The notes beneath the pieces were generated by a model. That model was not told where the DNA came from, did not search any database, and saw only the letters and a program-made list of their open reading frames with translations. From Fragum whitleyi (Eukaryota; Mollusca; Bivalvia; Cardiida; Cardiidae), in the NCBI GenBank assembly GCA_948146395.1, contig OX411546.1, positions 24,840,449 to 24,904,448 of the forward strand: 64,000 bases of DNA, read 5' to 3'. Positions 33,284 to 43,854 of this stretch are shown piece by piece (within the stretch, counting starts at the first letter, position 1; each line of letters starts with the position of its first letter). A program made the translations under genes and the position numbers.

Positions 33284-34014
33284 AAAGTGACTCTTAAATA
33301 TGCAAAATTCTATGTATGATTTGCTTTTTCAGTTATTTTGACCCCTTTATAATCAAGATTTGACCCAAAGAATTTCTTAAATGAGAAGTCAATAACTCCT
33401 TTATAATAAACACTAACACGAGCCCTGCACAAGGATCATTTCTGTGAAGTTTGGTTGAATCTCATCAAGTAGTTTGAGGAGAAGACTTTTTAAGAAATAG
33501 TTCCAGTTTTAATCTACACACAATTTTAATGTTTTCTGATAAAGGGTCACCCAAGGACTACTTAACTTAAATTTGGTTTATCAACATACATCAGTAAGGT
33601 CCTGGACAAATAATTTTAAAAATTTTCCACTATATAACATATAGTCTGTGACCTCCACCCATAAGACATATTTTTCATCTGATCACAGTAATGATAAGGG
33701 GTCACTTAAGGATTATTTTAGTGAAATTAAGTTGATATCTATCAGTTAGATTCCGAGAAAAGCTATATAATGCCATATGTGGACATTAGTCACACTCATT
33801 TAAACCTTGTTTTACATTGGATCAAAAATCGATTGTCAACTTTTAAAGAGAGTCACCAATAGATCATTACTGTAAAGCTAAGTTGGTTTTTTTCCAGGAA
33901 GTTTTGAGAACACTTTTAAAGTAAAAGTCTGCGACATGAATCTCAGACTGACGGTTGAACAATGGACACAGCGCCATGACAATAGCCCCAGTGGCCTTTG
34001 ACTACCAGTCCAGC

Positions 34015-35353
34015 TTATAAGAGTTAAATGTTTTTATCTTTTTACATAAAAAAACAGAGACATTTTACTGAATCTCATTTTTACATCCTATCTGATATTT
34101 CAGAAACTCGATTACTTAAGATTCAAGAGAGTCAAATACTATTTGATTACTTAATCTCAAAAATTAGATTGTGCTTACTGAAATCCAACCAGACGCAATT
34201 TCCCTTTAATTCTAATGAATCTACAACCATTGCGTAATTTTTCAGTTTCAAAAGAATCAGATAAAATTTGCAGACTCTATGCATAAACATTATTGCTTTA
34301 AGTAGAATACAATTAGGTCATGTTTCAGCATTTTTAACATAAATCTTCCTACAATCATGCTTTGAAGTTTTAAGTAAACAGACAGACAGAAAGGAGGGCG
34401 ACAGTTAAACAATATGCTCCCTATCTTATAGATGCAAATTGAAATGCTGATTTCGAATATGGAAATGAAAATATCGTAATTCATACCGTTTTTAGTGTGA
34501 TAAAAAGATTGTATCTACTGCTTAAACAAGGCTTACAAGTTAACTTCAGGTATATATTAAAAATGCTAGTTATTTCAAGCAATTGCATGTGATTGACAAT
34601 TTAGCTGTTCTGCTTTTATTGTTTCAGTTTTACATTATTTCTTCTTAAACTTATAATTTACAAAAGCCCATTTTATCCATTTCTATGATTCATTAACATT
34701 CTAATCTTTATTATTCTAAATTTCTAATAATGATTATTTAAAGCAAACATGAAGGAATAGAATCCTTTTTAATGCCAAAATTCTCAATAATTCAAAGTCG
34801 GCATTCATTAATTCCCCTATTACTACGCTCAACCAAAGTTTTTTTTTCTGCATAAGATAGATTTAGCTCAGTTGTAATTTATCGTTTATCAATGTTACAT
34901 GGAATTCCACAAAGATTCATACTTGAGAAACTTAGTTGACATCAATAGTAAAATTTAAATTATAGAGAATGATTTTCAAAGTTTTTGTTATATAGACTTA
35001 ATGAAAATAACCCCTCCCCCCTCCCCTAAAGGGAACGATTTTCATAACATCATAATATTTTTCTCACATTTGAGAAGGTACAGTTAAGAATCCTTCCTCT
35101 GCAATTTGGTTGAAATCAATAATTTAGCTTGGAGGAAAAGAATTCTAAATCTTCTAACACATAAATCATACATGATAATTAACTATGTCAATAAAAGGCG
35201 GGATTTTCATGTAATCAATTTAATATTTTTACAGACTAATTGATAAAATATTACACTAAATCAATCCCTTGAAATGCAGTAGAAAACAATAGTTTAGTTT
35301 TGACTCCACATAGTCATAGACATGCCACTTCCATCGTATAACTCTAGGTGCTA
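34015..35353. other. AT-rich region, no gene recognised
   Basis: Several short open frames but no recognisable protein. A decayed GACAGACAGAAAGGAGGGC stretch at 34381 followed by AATATGCTCCCTATC hints at a degraded family C 3' end. Confidence 0.3.
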
Positions 35354-35559
35354 CAGAGCTTCAGATTTACAGTGGGCCCGGGTCATTTCTCACATGATGA
35401 CCCACAACTTTCCAACAGTTGGGGTCCTGTGACCCTGTCCTGAAACATTTTTACCATAATGAAAATATGCTTTGGCCCATAATTTCAGGAAATGACCCAC
35501 AACTTTTTACCTCATGGGTCAATTGGACCCATCAGTCTTGAAAAGAATCTGAAGCTCTG
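35354..35559. mobile_element. MITE with CAGAGCTTCAGA ends, 6-bp duplication
   Basis: CAGAGCTTCAGATT at the left faces AATCTGAAGCTCTG at the right. GTGCTA flanks both ends (35348-35353 and 35560-35565); counting the leading CA the match is GTGCTACA. It is 206 bases long with no coding capacity. hAT-like ends. Confidence 0.7.
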
Positions 35560-35616
35560 GTGCTACAAAGAATATGAAATGTACTGATTGAAGAAAATAA
35601 GAACATAATCACTTAC

Positions 35617-35682
35617 AATTTCTCCTTCAGGTATATTGAAGCACTGCTTATGTATTTTTGATCTGTTATCATTTAGTAGAAT
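35617..35682 (-). CDS. Orphan exon upstream of 30291, unrecognised
   Basis: The acceptor is acattttaag|ATTCTAC and the donor GAAATT|gtaagt. It carries 22 codons in phase 0 (ILLNDNRSKIHKQCFNIPEG), joining in phase to 30291. No domain recognised, and a chance open frame of this length is possible. Confidence 0.35.
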
Positions 35683-36127
35683 CTTAAAATGTGTAATATT
35701 GTGAAGGTAATAGATTTTATATAAGATTCTTGAAAAATAGCATAGGTCAGAGCAATAATCTATTCATTTGATTGGATCAATTCTTTAAACCAATCATATT
35801 AAACTATGCCATATGTCTATGCATCTCATTAAAATTTTATTACCCCAGAAGACCTGTTTGCTTGTAAACAACTTGATATACAGTAGAGCACATCAGTCTC
35901 TTTATTGAAAATCAATAATGTTTGATGTTGCCCTCTAATCAGTGATAAGTTCAATATACAACCTAATTAATAAAGTCTGGAGTGTCTTTTTAACCCTTGG
36001 TCCATGTGTGTGCATGTGTGTGTGTCAACAATTAAATTTACTCGTCTTCCCTTATTTGTCAAAAGACTGTCATATATTACAAGCATGTTGTCAGTCTAAT
36101 TCATGAACGCATAATAAGCTTACAAAA

Positions 36128-36328
36128 TTCAATTATGTCACTGAAATCGTAGATTTTATATACCGATTTTAATTTTCAATGAATTGTTGATCCTATAATT
36201 TTTGCGATTTTGGAGCATTTTTGAATGGTTTGAGTGAGCGTTTTGAATGAATGAATGGAGCCCCGATTGAGTGATTTTGAATGGTTTTGATTGGAATTAT
36301 TCTCAATTTCATGATGTTAATAACTGTA
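36128..36328 (-). mobile_element. Family K MITE, copy K1 (partial)
   Basis: It has TTATGTCACTGAAATCG, GGTTTGAGTGAGCG, TTTGAATGAATGAATGGAGC and the end TTCATGATGTTAATAACTGTA. Only the right half is present. Confidence 0.6.
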
Positions 36329-36475
36329 TCTTATTTGAACCAAGATAGAGAATTCATGGAAATGGCTTATCTGCTAAACTTCACAAAAACAAGAGATGCC
36401 TGAGATGCTCTACTGATTTTTTGTCTGAATCAGCACAATTTCTCTTCTTCAAACTGTTTTAATCTTATAACTATA

Positions 36476-36484
36476 CAATATCCG
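36476..36484. repeat. Target duplication of T2, left
   Basis: CAATATCCG is repeated exactly at 37879-37887. Confidence 0.8.
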
Positions 36485-36846
36485 GAATGTCGGACAAAAT
36501 CCCCTTAGGACAAAATCCCCTCGGTCATTTTTTGCATAGGCGGACAAAATCCCCTCGGTGGAATTACTAGGGCGGACAAAATCCCCTCGGTAGAATTTAA
36601 TGGGCGGACAAAATCCCCTCAATGAAATGTCTAGGGCGGACAAAATCCCCTCGGTAGAATTATTAGGGCGGACAAAATCCCCTCAGTAGAATTACTAGGG
36701 CGGACAAAATCCCCTCGGTAGGTAGGTAGAGTCGCCGAGAGAATCAATTTATTGATACACGGCAATTAAACAAATCAACTTCGGTTATTAAAAATTTTTT
36801 AACAAAGTATTCTATGATACGTAAAATAAAGTGATTTGTGACCAGA

Positions 36847-37158
36847 GTGTGTGTGTATTTCCGTTTATTTATCGTCGCTACCGTAGCACATGCCCATATG
36901 AGCGACGCCCCCAGAAGACGGTTAGTTGTTACGGGGGATAGTGCAAGGATACATGACGAAACTACTGCTGAGATCCACCATGGTTCTTTTACGTGCTCGG
37001 TGTAAAGCACCGTCTCACGGGGCCTCGGTTTAACGTCTCATCCGAAAGACAATTAGTTTTTGTTAGTGTGTCAGCCCGGGTTTGAACCCACGACGTCGAA
37101 CTTCAAATGGTTTTGAAGTCCGGTGCTCTACCAACTGAGCTAATCGGGCTGACAAGTG
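36847..37158 (-). mobile_element. tRNA-derived SINE inserted in T2
   Basis: On the minus strand the head has a box A-like TTAGCTCAGTTGGTAGAGC and a box B-like GGGTTCAAACCC. It is followed by the body GGATGAGACGTTAAACCGAG and GCCCCGTGAGACGGTGC, a motif set I associate with marine-invertebrate SINEs. The 3' end is a short CA-rich tail. TGTGACCAGA flanks it at 36837-36846 and 37159-37168, a target duplication. Where the anticodon arm should be there is a hairpin ACTTCAAAACCATTTGAAGT, so this is not a functional tRNA. Confidence 0.75.
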
Positions 37159-37418
37159 TGTGACCAGATACATACTAACCTCAATATATATGAATTAGAA
37201 ATCACAGTTTGATAACTCAACTAACTTTTAATTAATATTTCAGTCGGGTGCCGCTAATAAAGTGCATATTTGAGTGCACAAACAACAAATTTAAATAGTA
37301 TTAATTTCATTATACCCTCCTATAATTAATCGTGTGCCGCCAATCAAATAAATATTTGTGTGCTTTAATAACCAATTACTTTAATTAGTTGACCGGTCTT
37401 TAATTGCGGTAAGCTTCA

Positions 37419-37568
37419 GATTTCTAGAGGTGTAAAAAACATACCAAGACAAAAATGAATCTGTGTTAATTGTGTCTTAGTCTTCACATATTTCTGGATT
37501 TCTAGAGGTGTAAAAAACAAACGAAGACAAAAATGAATATGTGTTTATTGTGTCTTAGTCTACACATA
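37419..37568 (+). repeat. 78-bp tandem pair in T2
   Basis: GATTTCTAGAGGTGTAAAAA starts at 37419 and 37497; each copy continues with CAAAAATGAAT and TTGTGTCTTAGTC. Confidence 0.8.
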
Positions 37569-37887
37569 TCAAATAATACAATTTTAATAAATTACAAGCA
37601 ATTCTGAAACAGCACAATACAATACATTGGACATTCAAACTGGACCGAGGGGATTTTGTCCGCCCTAGTAATTCTACTGAGGGGATTTTGTCCGCCCTAG
37701 TAATTCTATCGAGGGGATTTTGTCCGCCCTAGACATTTCATTGAGGGGATTTTGTCCGCCGTAGTAATTCTATCGAGGGGATTTTGTCCGCCCTAACAAT
37801 TCCACCGAGGGGATTTTGTCCGCCTATGCAGAAAATGACCGAGGGGATTTTGTCCTAAGGGGATTTTGTCCGGTTACCCAATATCCG

Positions 37888-39249
37888 TGTGATAACATCC
37901 CATATGATATTTTTTCAATATCACATAGGTTATTTTTAAAACAACGACATAATGTGATTATTTATAGGAACTTGAATTTCAGTTAGTATTACGTACGAAA
38001 AAAAGGCAAAAAGAAGTTATAAGATAAATATGATACATACTAAGTGTATTTTATGAAAAAATATCTAACTCGGTTGTTGGAATTGATAATTGTCTCAGCA
38101 GAGCCCGGACTATTATCAATTCTCCCAAAACACTATGTACGTCCCGTATTATCAATTTAGCATGAATCCTAAGGACTCATTTTCCAGGGGGTCAATCAAA
38201 TTTTATCATAAAAGCACACCTAATCCTGTAAAAAGTTTCAGGAGATATAAGATAAAACTTGTGAACTTTACTTCAAATCAAGAATCTCTTGAGAAAGAAA
38301 CACAGACAGACAAGAATTATTGACCTTTGCAACAATAGGTTGACTGATATTTTCACTTTCACAATACTTGGTTGAATATTTTAAGCAATCATTAGAGTGA
38401 TGGGTAATTACAGAGTTATAGTTAAATATCTCCTCAGATTTTTGGTAATGTTGTTTGAGATGAAGAATAATGTTCACTGGTAAATGTACATTGTTTCTCA
38501 GGATGCATTAATGTATTATTTGGCCACTTTCACCTGAGACTCTATGGAAAATAACCAGAGTCTTAGGCAGATTTAGCAAAGAAAAAATGGATTTTCCAAC
38601 TCCATCTCAACCCATTTGGTCTAAAAGTCTCATACAAAATTTGACGAAAAATTCAATGTTGACGCAGTGACAATTCAACATATTGTGACATTCAACAATC
38701 AAAGTGCTGTCAGCACTGTAAATCGGACATCATTGAGAGGCTGGGATAGTGCAATAGTTCGCCAATCAAAAGGGCTCAAATTTGGACAATAAAAGTTGGT
38801 AACATATTTGCCCAATTTGTGAGTTTTTTGTCTTAACACTTCATCTTTTCGAGGACATCGCCAGCTCATCCAACCTCGTGGGTCCGATTTTGAAAGTTTG
38901 CTGATTCGATAGCCCTCTGCTAGTCTAAATTATTTCTTAGCAGATTTTTTTACGTTGTTATAATGAGCACACGCCAAGCTAAAAGCTTGTCTGTTAATGT
39001 TATTCCTCTCTCTAGAGTTTAAAAGCCTGTTTAGCAACAAAACATGTTTCATTAAACTATTTACAATTTTGATTAACAACATGTTTGTTTTTCAAGCATT
39101 GGGTTTTAACCCAAATACTATAAATGCATTTTCCCTCAAGAAACACGTGAAATCGGCAACTATGCAACTATATCTTTGGTTTCTGACCAATTGATTAAAT
39201 CTAGCAGCACTCTATGATTATTCATGAGTTATTCTAAAAATAGATCGCT
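37888..39249. other. Region without recognised gene
   Basis: Short open frames only. On the minus strand around 38990-39250, weak downstream LINE sequence may continue from the endonuclease piece, but stops interrupt it. Confidence 0.3.
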
Positions 39250-39540
39250 CTTACTGCTATCCTATATCAGTTTATCGTATGTTTTTGTCGGTTTATTTGT
39301 TGTTGAATAATTTTTCTTCATACTCAAATTTGAATTTATTGTAAATAGGATTGGAGCGTGATCAGAGTGCTCATTGAAATCAAATATTTCAAAATTACAA
39401 AATTATTTCTATTTGTTAACACATAGTCAACAGTACTCATTCCACCAGTAGACTTCCCTCGCTCCCTGTCAGAGTGCAGACGACCATTGACCAATGATAA
39501 ACAACTTAGTTGACACATTTCGAGCAGACGATGTCCATTG
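39250..39540 (-). pseudogene. LINE endonuclease fragment (frameshifted)
   Basis: On the minus strand LLEMCQLSCLSLVNGRLHSD is followed by GGMSTVDYVL and, after a frameshift near 39375, by FNEHSDHAPILFTIN. LNGR, VDYVL and SDHAPI are the hallmark blocks of the apurinic-type endonuclease domain of non-LTR retrotransposons. The shift and later stops mean it is dead. It may belong to the same lineage as the fragment at 51661. Confidence 0.6.
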
Positions 39541-40123
39541 AATCAACCACGTGGTGTGAATTTACGCGTGGGGTTTAACGCGTGATAATCATAACAGAAT
39601 TTGATTGGTTGTCAGCCCTACAACTGGTAAATGACCGTTCGAGAAAAAAATCAGAGTAGTAATATTGTAAGTGCTACAAATTTATTATACAGTTAACCTA
39701 TTATACGTCTCAAATCCTTTACTCAACCGAAAATCTTGTTATAAACACTGAAAATACTAACTGGTAATTACTAAAAGCGAAAATTACATCAAATTTTGTA
39801 TTAGCATCTTCTCTATTTGTCGAAAAGTAAATAAGATAAAAACAAAGTTTGTAGATTGTGACTGAAAAGGCCGTTTCTTCGGTGTTTGAAAACACATTAT
39901 TTAGTTTGAACACATTGCTCAGAAGATAAAGGTAAAAATGTACTGGGTCAAACAGACTGGATTTCTGGAAACCGGTATAAATCTCCGATTTAAAAATGAC
40001 TATTGAAGAAAATTGAATTCAATAAATTGATATTCGACGAAATGTCATGGACCCTTTTCATTCAGTTTAACATTCTTCGCTTTTTGTCTTAAGTGTCTTC
40101 TCCATCATATCAACTCTATACAA
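39541..40123. other. AT-rich stretch, nothing recognised
   Basis: No gene or repeat family recognised. Confidence 0.3.
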
Positions 40124-41530
40124 CAACTCGGAAGCCATGAATGGCTTGAGTTGCTCCTCAGACTTGAAATACTTGTATTAACAAATCAAAGTTTGACTAA
40201 ATTTTTTAATATTTTGGGTTCTACTGATGTTGAAAATGATTTTCAAAGTTTCCATTATACATTAAGGGTATAACATAAAGAGAAACCTCCACCAATAAAA
40301 GACAAACTTTCCATCTAATTGCAATAATTTTTGGTAGACTGATAAAGGGGGTTGACCGACGTTTTGGCCACGGACGTTTTGGCCACGGACGTTTTGGCCA
40401 GGACGTTTTGGCCAGGACGTTTTGGCAAATGTGCAAATAAACTTGTCTTCAGATAATTCAAAGATTTTAAAAAAAGAAAAGAAATTTGCAGTATTGTACA
40501 ATTTCTTTACAGGCAAAAAGATGCTGTTAAATTAAAATTTTATCTTATGAAAAAATGACACTGAACAATTAGATTTAATTCAAATATGTAAAGGTGTGAA
40601 AAGGCAAATATACAGATGTCATACAGGTAATCCATCTTCTCAACACCTACCGTTCTGTCTGCTATAGAGTCTGTAAATGTGTAAAATATATCAGCAACAA
40701 TACGAATTTTTTTTAACAATAATGTCCAAAAAGTGTACAGTTCATAATTTTAGGTAAAAAAGAGACAAAAAGACAATTTAAACCCTTAAGTATAATAGTA
40801 GACGAAACGAGACTCTTGCCAAAACAGGAGTAGACGAAATGGAACCAGTGCGCAAAATAGTAGACGAAATGGGAGTAGACAAAATGGGATGTTACCCAAA
40901 AAAAGATATTTTTTATTCTTCTTCAGATATATCAAGATATACTTTTGAGCAAATAAACACATCAAAATAGTAAAAAAAACCCTATTTTATTATCTAAATG
41001 CCTAAATACAACTACATGTATTACATGATTTAAATTTCATATAATGACATATTCTCCCAACTAATATCTTTTGGCCAGAAGGTCCTATTTTGAAAAATAT
41101 TGTGGCCCAAATGTCTGTGGCCAAAACGTCCTGGCCAAAACGTCCCTGGCCAAAACGTCCGTCCACCATAGAGAAATGACCTCCACCCTTAAAATACATA
41201 TTTTTCATCTGATCACAATAATTTTTGGTAGACTGATAAAGGGTCACTCAAGGATCATTCATGTAAAATTTAATAAGTATCCATCAATTAGAATCTGAAA
41301 CAAATGTCTTTTTACCATATTCGCAAGTTAGCCAGGCCCATTTAATCCATGTTTTTCATTGGATCAAAATTTCTTGAACAACTTTGAAAGAGAGTCACCC
41401 AAGGATCATTCCTGAGAAGTTTGGTCGAAATTATTCCAGTAGTTTCTGCAGATGTGATTTTTAAGGAAAAAGTTTACGACTGGACACAACGCCATGACAT
41501 TAGCCCCAGTGGCCTTTGGCCAGTGGAGCT
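40124..41530 (+). mobile_element. Family B element, copy B5, interrupted by T4
   Basis: The 5' end is AACTCGGAAGCCATGAATGG, GTTGCTCCTCAGACTTGAAA. The 3' end is CAACGCCATGACATTAGCCC, CAGTGGCCTTTGGCCAGTGG and AGCT. T4 sits between 40349 and 41167. Confidence 0.65.
40349..41167. mobile_element. T4: element with GACGTTTTGGCCA tandem ends, nested in B5
   Basis: The left end GGTTGACCGACGTTTTGGCC has five motif copies at 14-15 base spacing. The right end has three copies of GGCCAAAACGTCC and terminates GTCCGTCCACC, matching GGTGGACGGAC inverted. Near 40800-40897 a second motif series (GTAGACGAAATGG) ends GGGATGTTACCC, like the end of a further element. No clear duplication was found. Confidence 0.6.
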
Positions 41531-42896
41531 TAAAACAAAAAATAACATTTCCATGTATTTGAAATATATACAATGTAGTTAAACTTAAATTTTTTAATTC
41601 ATAACAGTACTTAAAGGAACAAAAATTAATCTAGATTGTACAAAGGGTGCTTGAATCAAAATCAGGGATTTAAATTGCAAAGGAGTTTTATTGCCCATGG
41701 TATAACAGCTGTTGTTTTTGATCCTGTATACAACTACTTTAATCTTACTTCAATAACATTGATTAAATTTCTAACAGCTCCATTGATCTTGTTATACACT
41801 GTCTTTAAAAGGTCCTATTATTGATGCCTAATGATTTAATGATATAAAGGTCTAGATGATTATATACACCATCCTTTCATTTTTCAGAGGAGTGTAAATT
41901 TGTAAAAAAAAAAAAATACAAAAAAAAAACAAATTAGAATATCAAAATCAAGATCAAACTAGTCAAAGAAAAAATGCACTGCATGCTTGATCTTCAAAAA
42001 ATTATAGGTTTTTTTTTTGTTGTTTTTTTTATCTCAACAAAAAAAAAATGATTAATAGAAGGAAGCCGATCAAAACAGTTATCAGAGGAAAAAGTAGCAA
42101 ACGAATTTATCGTAAGAATTCTTTTGTTAAAAATACTACAACAATGTTACCTTTGACTCTTACTTGTAAATAATTGTAATAAGTATATTTCACAGCCCTT
42201 AAAATGAGAAAATTTAAGTGTAATGAAATTAGAATGTTAGATGCTAAAACATTTACTCAAACAACTCAAACACAGGAAAATATGAAAATACAATTCTAGC
42301 TTAAAAGCATTCCTTCGAAATGATTTCATTTTGTGTGTTTTTGAAATTTTTTGAAAGTGTCAAGAGTTTTAAAAAAATTTACAACAACCTACAACAACAA
42401 CATCTAAAGTGGGAATAGAAGGAATCATGATCTTTCAAACATTGTTATATGCGAAAGAATAATTTAAATCCTAAAAATCATTTAAAATCTAAGAGGAGAA
42501 AAAAACGTTAGGACATGGCCTTCATCTGCAGGAAAAGCTAGAAAGTGAACAAAAGCCAGCTAGTTGAGCTAGATAAAATCTTCTCATGCACTGCTTATGT
42601 ACTCATTGTGTTCAAATTTCCCCCCCCCCCCCAAAAAAAAAATGTGAAAGATAATAGAGTTTATGATTCGGGTGCAGACAAAGTGTACCGGTATATATTT
42701 AAAAGGAGAAATAACTCCAGAGTTCTGGCTCTTTTGCACTTCACTTCCCCTGAATATATAAGGCTTTTCAACTTCAAACTAATGGATAGTAAACACAAAG
42801 AAAGTAACCTGGGGTAAAATAAAGAAAAAAGGAACAATTTTGGCTATGAAAAAAAATTATCAGGGAGGAAAGTATCACTTTATCAAAAATTTATCA
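41531..42896. other. AT-rich region with A- and T-runs
   Basis: No gene recognised. Homopolymer runs occur at 41906-41930, 42009-42050 and 42620-42645. Confidence 0.35.
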
Positions 42897-42905
42897 ATAA
42901 ATAAT

Positions 42906-43845
42906 GGGTGTAGGACAAAAGCCCCCTAGGACAAAAGCCCCCTGGGACAAAAGCCCCCTAGGACAAAAGCCCTTGGGACAAAAGCCCCCTAGGATAAAAG
43001 CCCCCTAGGACAAAAGCCCCACAATATAATAAATACATGTAACCGTATATGAATTTGAATTTCTTTAACTTTTAACTGAATCATTTAAATAAAATGGGTC
43101 TTTTTTTGTTTTATTTGCCATTGCAATTGCATTATTGTGAATTTTTTTTTATAATTCTTAGCCAAAAAAGCCACCATTTCTCTTACTAACAACTCAAAAT
43201 CAGTTTTGTTTGAATTTCATTATAAGAAAATCTATTAGATATTCCAGCAAGCAAAGAAATGTACATTGAAAAGGAGAACCCTAAATATTAATTTGTTTAT
43301 TGATGTTTTTTCTTTTGTTCACACATTTTACATTCTTAACATCATTGAAACTTAATCCATATTTGTTATTGACTTATTTCACACCTTCGAGAGCGCAAGT
43401 ATAACTATACATGTAGTTCACAATATAGAAGGTGTTGACAAAATTTATTATGAAAACAGTATATTTTTTGTCTTTTCCCACCTGTTATGCCTTTTTTTAC
43501 AATTATTTTTTCATAACAAGTCAATTATGAAATATAAAACCAAATTGAAAATATTTTCGAAGTCATCTTTTCACAGATATTTATACACAAGGGAATACTT
43601 TATTCCTCCCCTTAAATATTTATTTTCATTCAATTTAAAATGACTAAAATATTAATTTACTTTAAAGAATTAACACATTAATATTCACAAATTAATATGA
43701 AAATCATAACTTTTTAAGACTTTTTCAAAAAATTCACAAAAAACACAATTTTCATAACCATGGGGCTTTTGTCCACTTTTCAGTTAAGGGCATGGGGCTT
43801 TTGTCCCAGGGGGCTTTTGTCCTAGGGGGCTTTTGTCCGTACCCC
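42906..43845. mobile_element. T3: element with GGACAAAAGCCCC tandem ends
   Basis: The left end GGGTGTAGGACAAAAGCCCC has seven motif copies at 15-16 base steps. The right end has four inverted copies and ends TTTTGTCCGTACCCC. Flanks ATAAATAAT (42897-42905) and ATACATAAT (43846-43854) match at 8 of 9. The terminal GGGT(G)TAGGACAAAA is shared with T1 and resembles T2. The interior is AT-rich with no coding capacity. Confidence 0.75.
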
Positions 43846-43854
43846 ATACATAAT

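Larger units (their letters stand above)
31819..33427. mobile_element. G: element with CAGGGCTC ends and 6-bp duplication, nested in B4
   Basis: The left TAGGGCTCATGTTTGACC faces ACACGAGCCCTG at the right. CACAAG flanks both sides (31813-31818 and 33428-33433), and deleting G restores the B motif GGGTCACACAAGGATCATT. The interior has further TTTGACCCC repeats and a family D copy. The ends recall hAT but the duplication is 6 bases. Confidence 0.65.
31040..34014 (+). mobile_element. Family B element, copy B4, doubly interrupted
   Basis: The 5' end is AACTAGAGCTGCTTGAGGAG, TTTGCTCCACAGGCCTGAA. Diverged B units continue to 31818, then element G intervenes, and B resumes at 33434 (GATCATTTCTGTGAAGTTTG). 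The 3' end is GCGCCATGACAATAGCCCCA and GTGGCCTTTGACTACC. Confidence 0.6.
36485..37878. mobile_element. T2: element with mirror-symmetric motif arrays
   Basis: Each terminus holds eight copies of GGACAAAATCCCC (left) or GGGGATTTTGTCC (right). Left motif starts are 36492, 36508, 36542, 36574, 36606, 36638, 36670 and 36702: spacings 16, 34, then five of 32. The right end has the same series inverted (motif ends 37661, 37693, 37725, 37757, 37789, 37821, 37855, 37871). The element is flanked by an exact 9-bp duplication. The interior carries a SINE and a 78-bp tandem pair at 37419-37568, but no transposase. Tandem-motif ends are known from Foldback and Galileo elements; the duplication length suits MULE, hAT, P or Merlin. 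Confidence 0.85.

Noticed and set aside
36485..36720. CRISPR-like array of 32-bp spaced repeats
   Set aside because: The regular GGACAAAATCCCC repeats are mirrored at 37650-37878, spacers are near-identical, and the context is eukaryotic; they are transposon ends.
37067..37153. Functional tRNA gene on the minus strand
   Set aside because: Box A and box B are present but the anticodon stem is replaced by another hairpin, and the sequence is flanked by a SINE body and target duplication.
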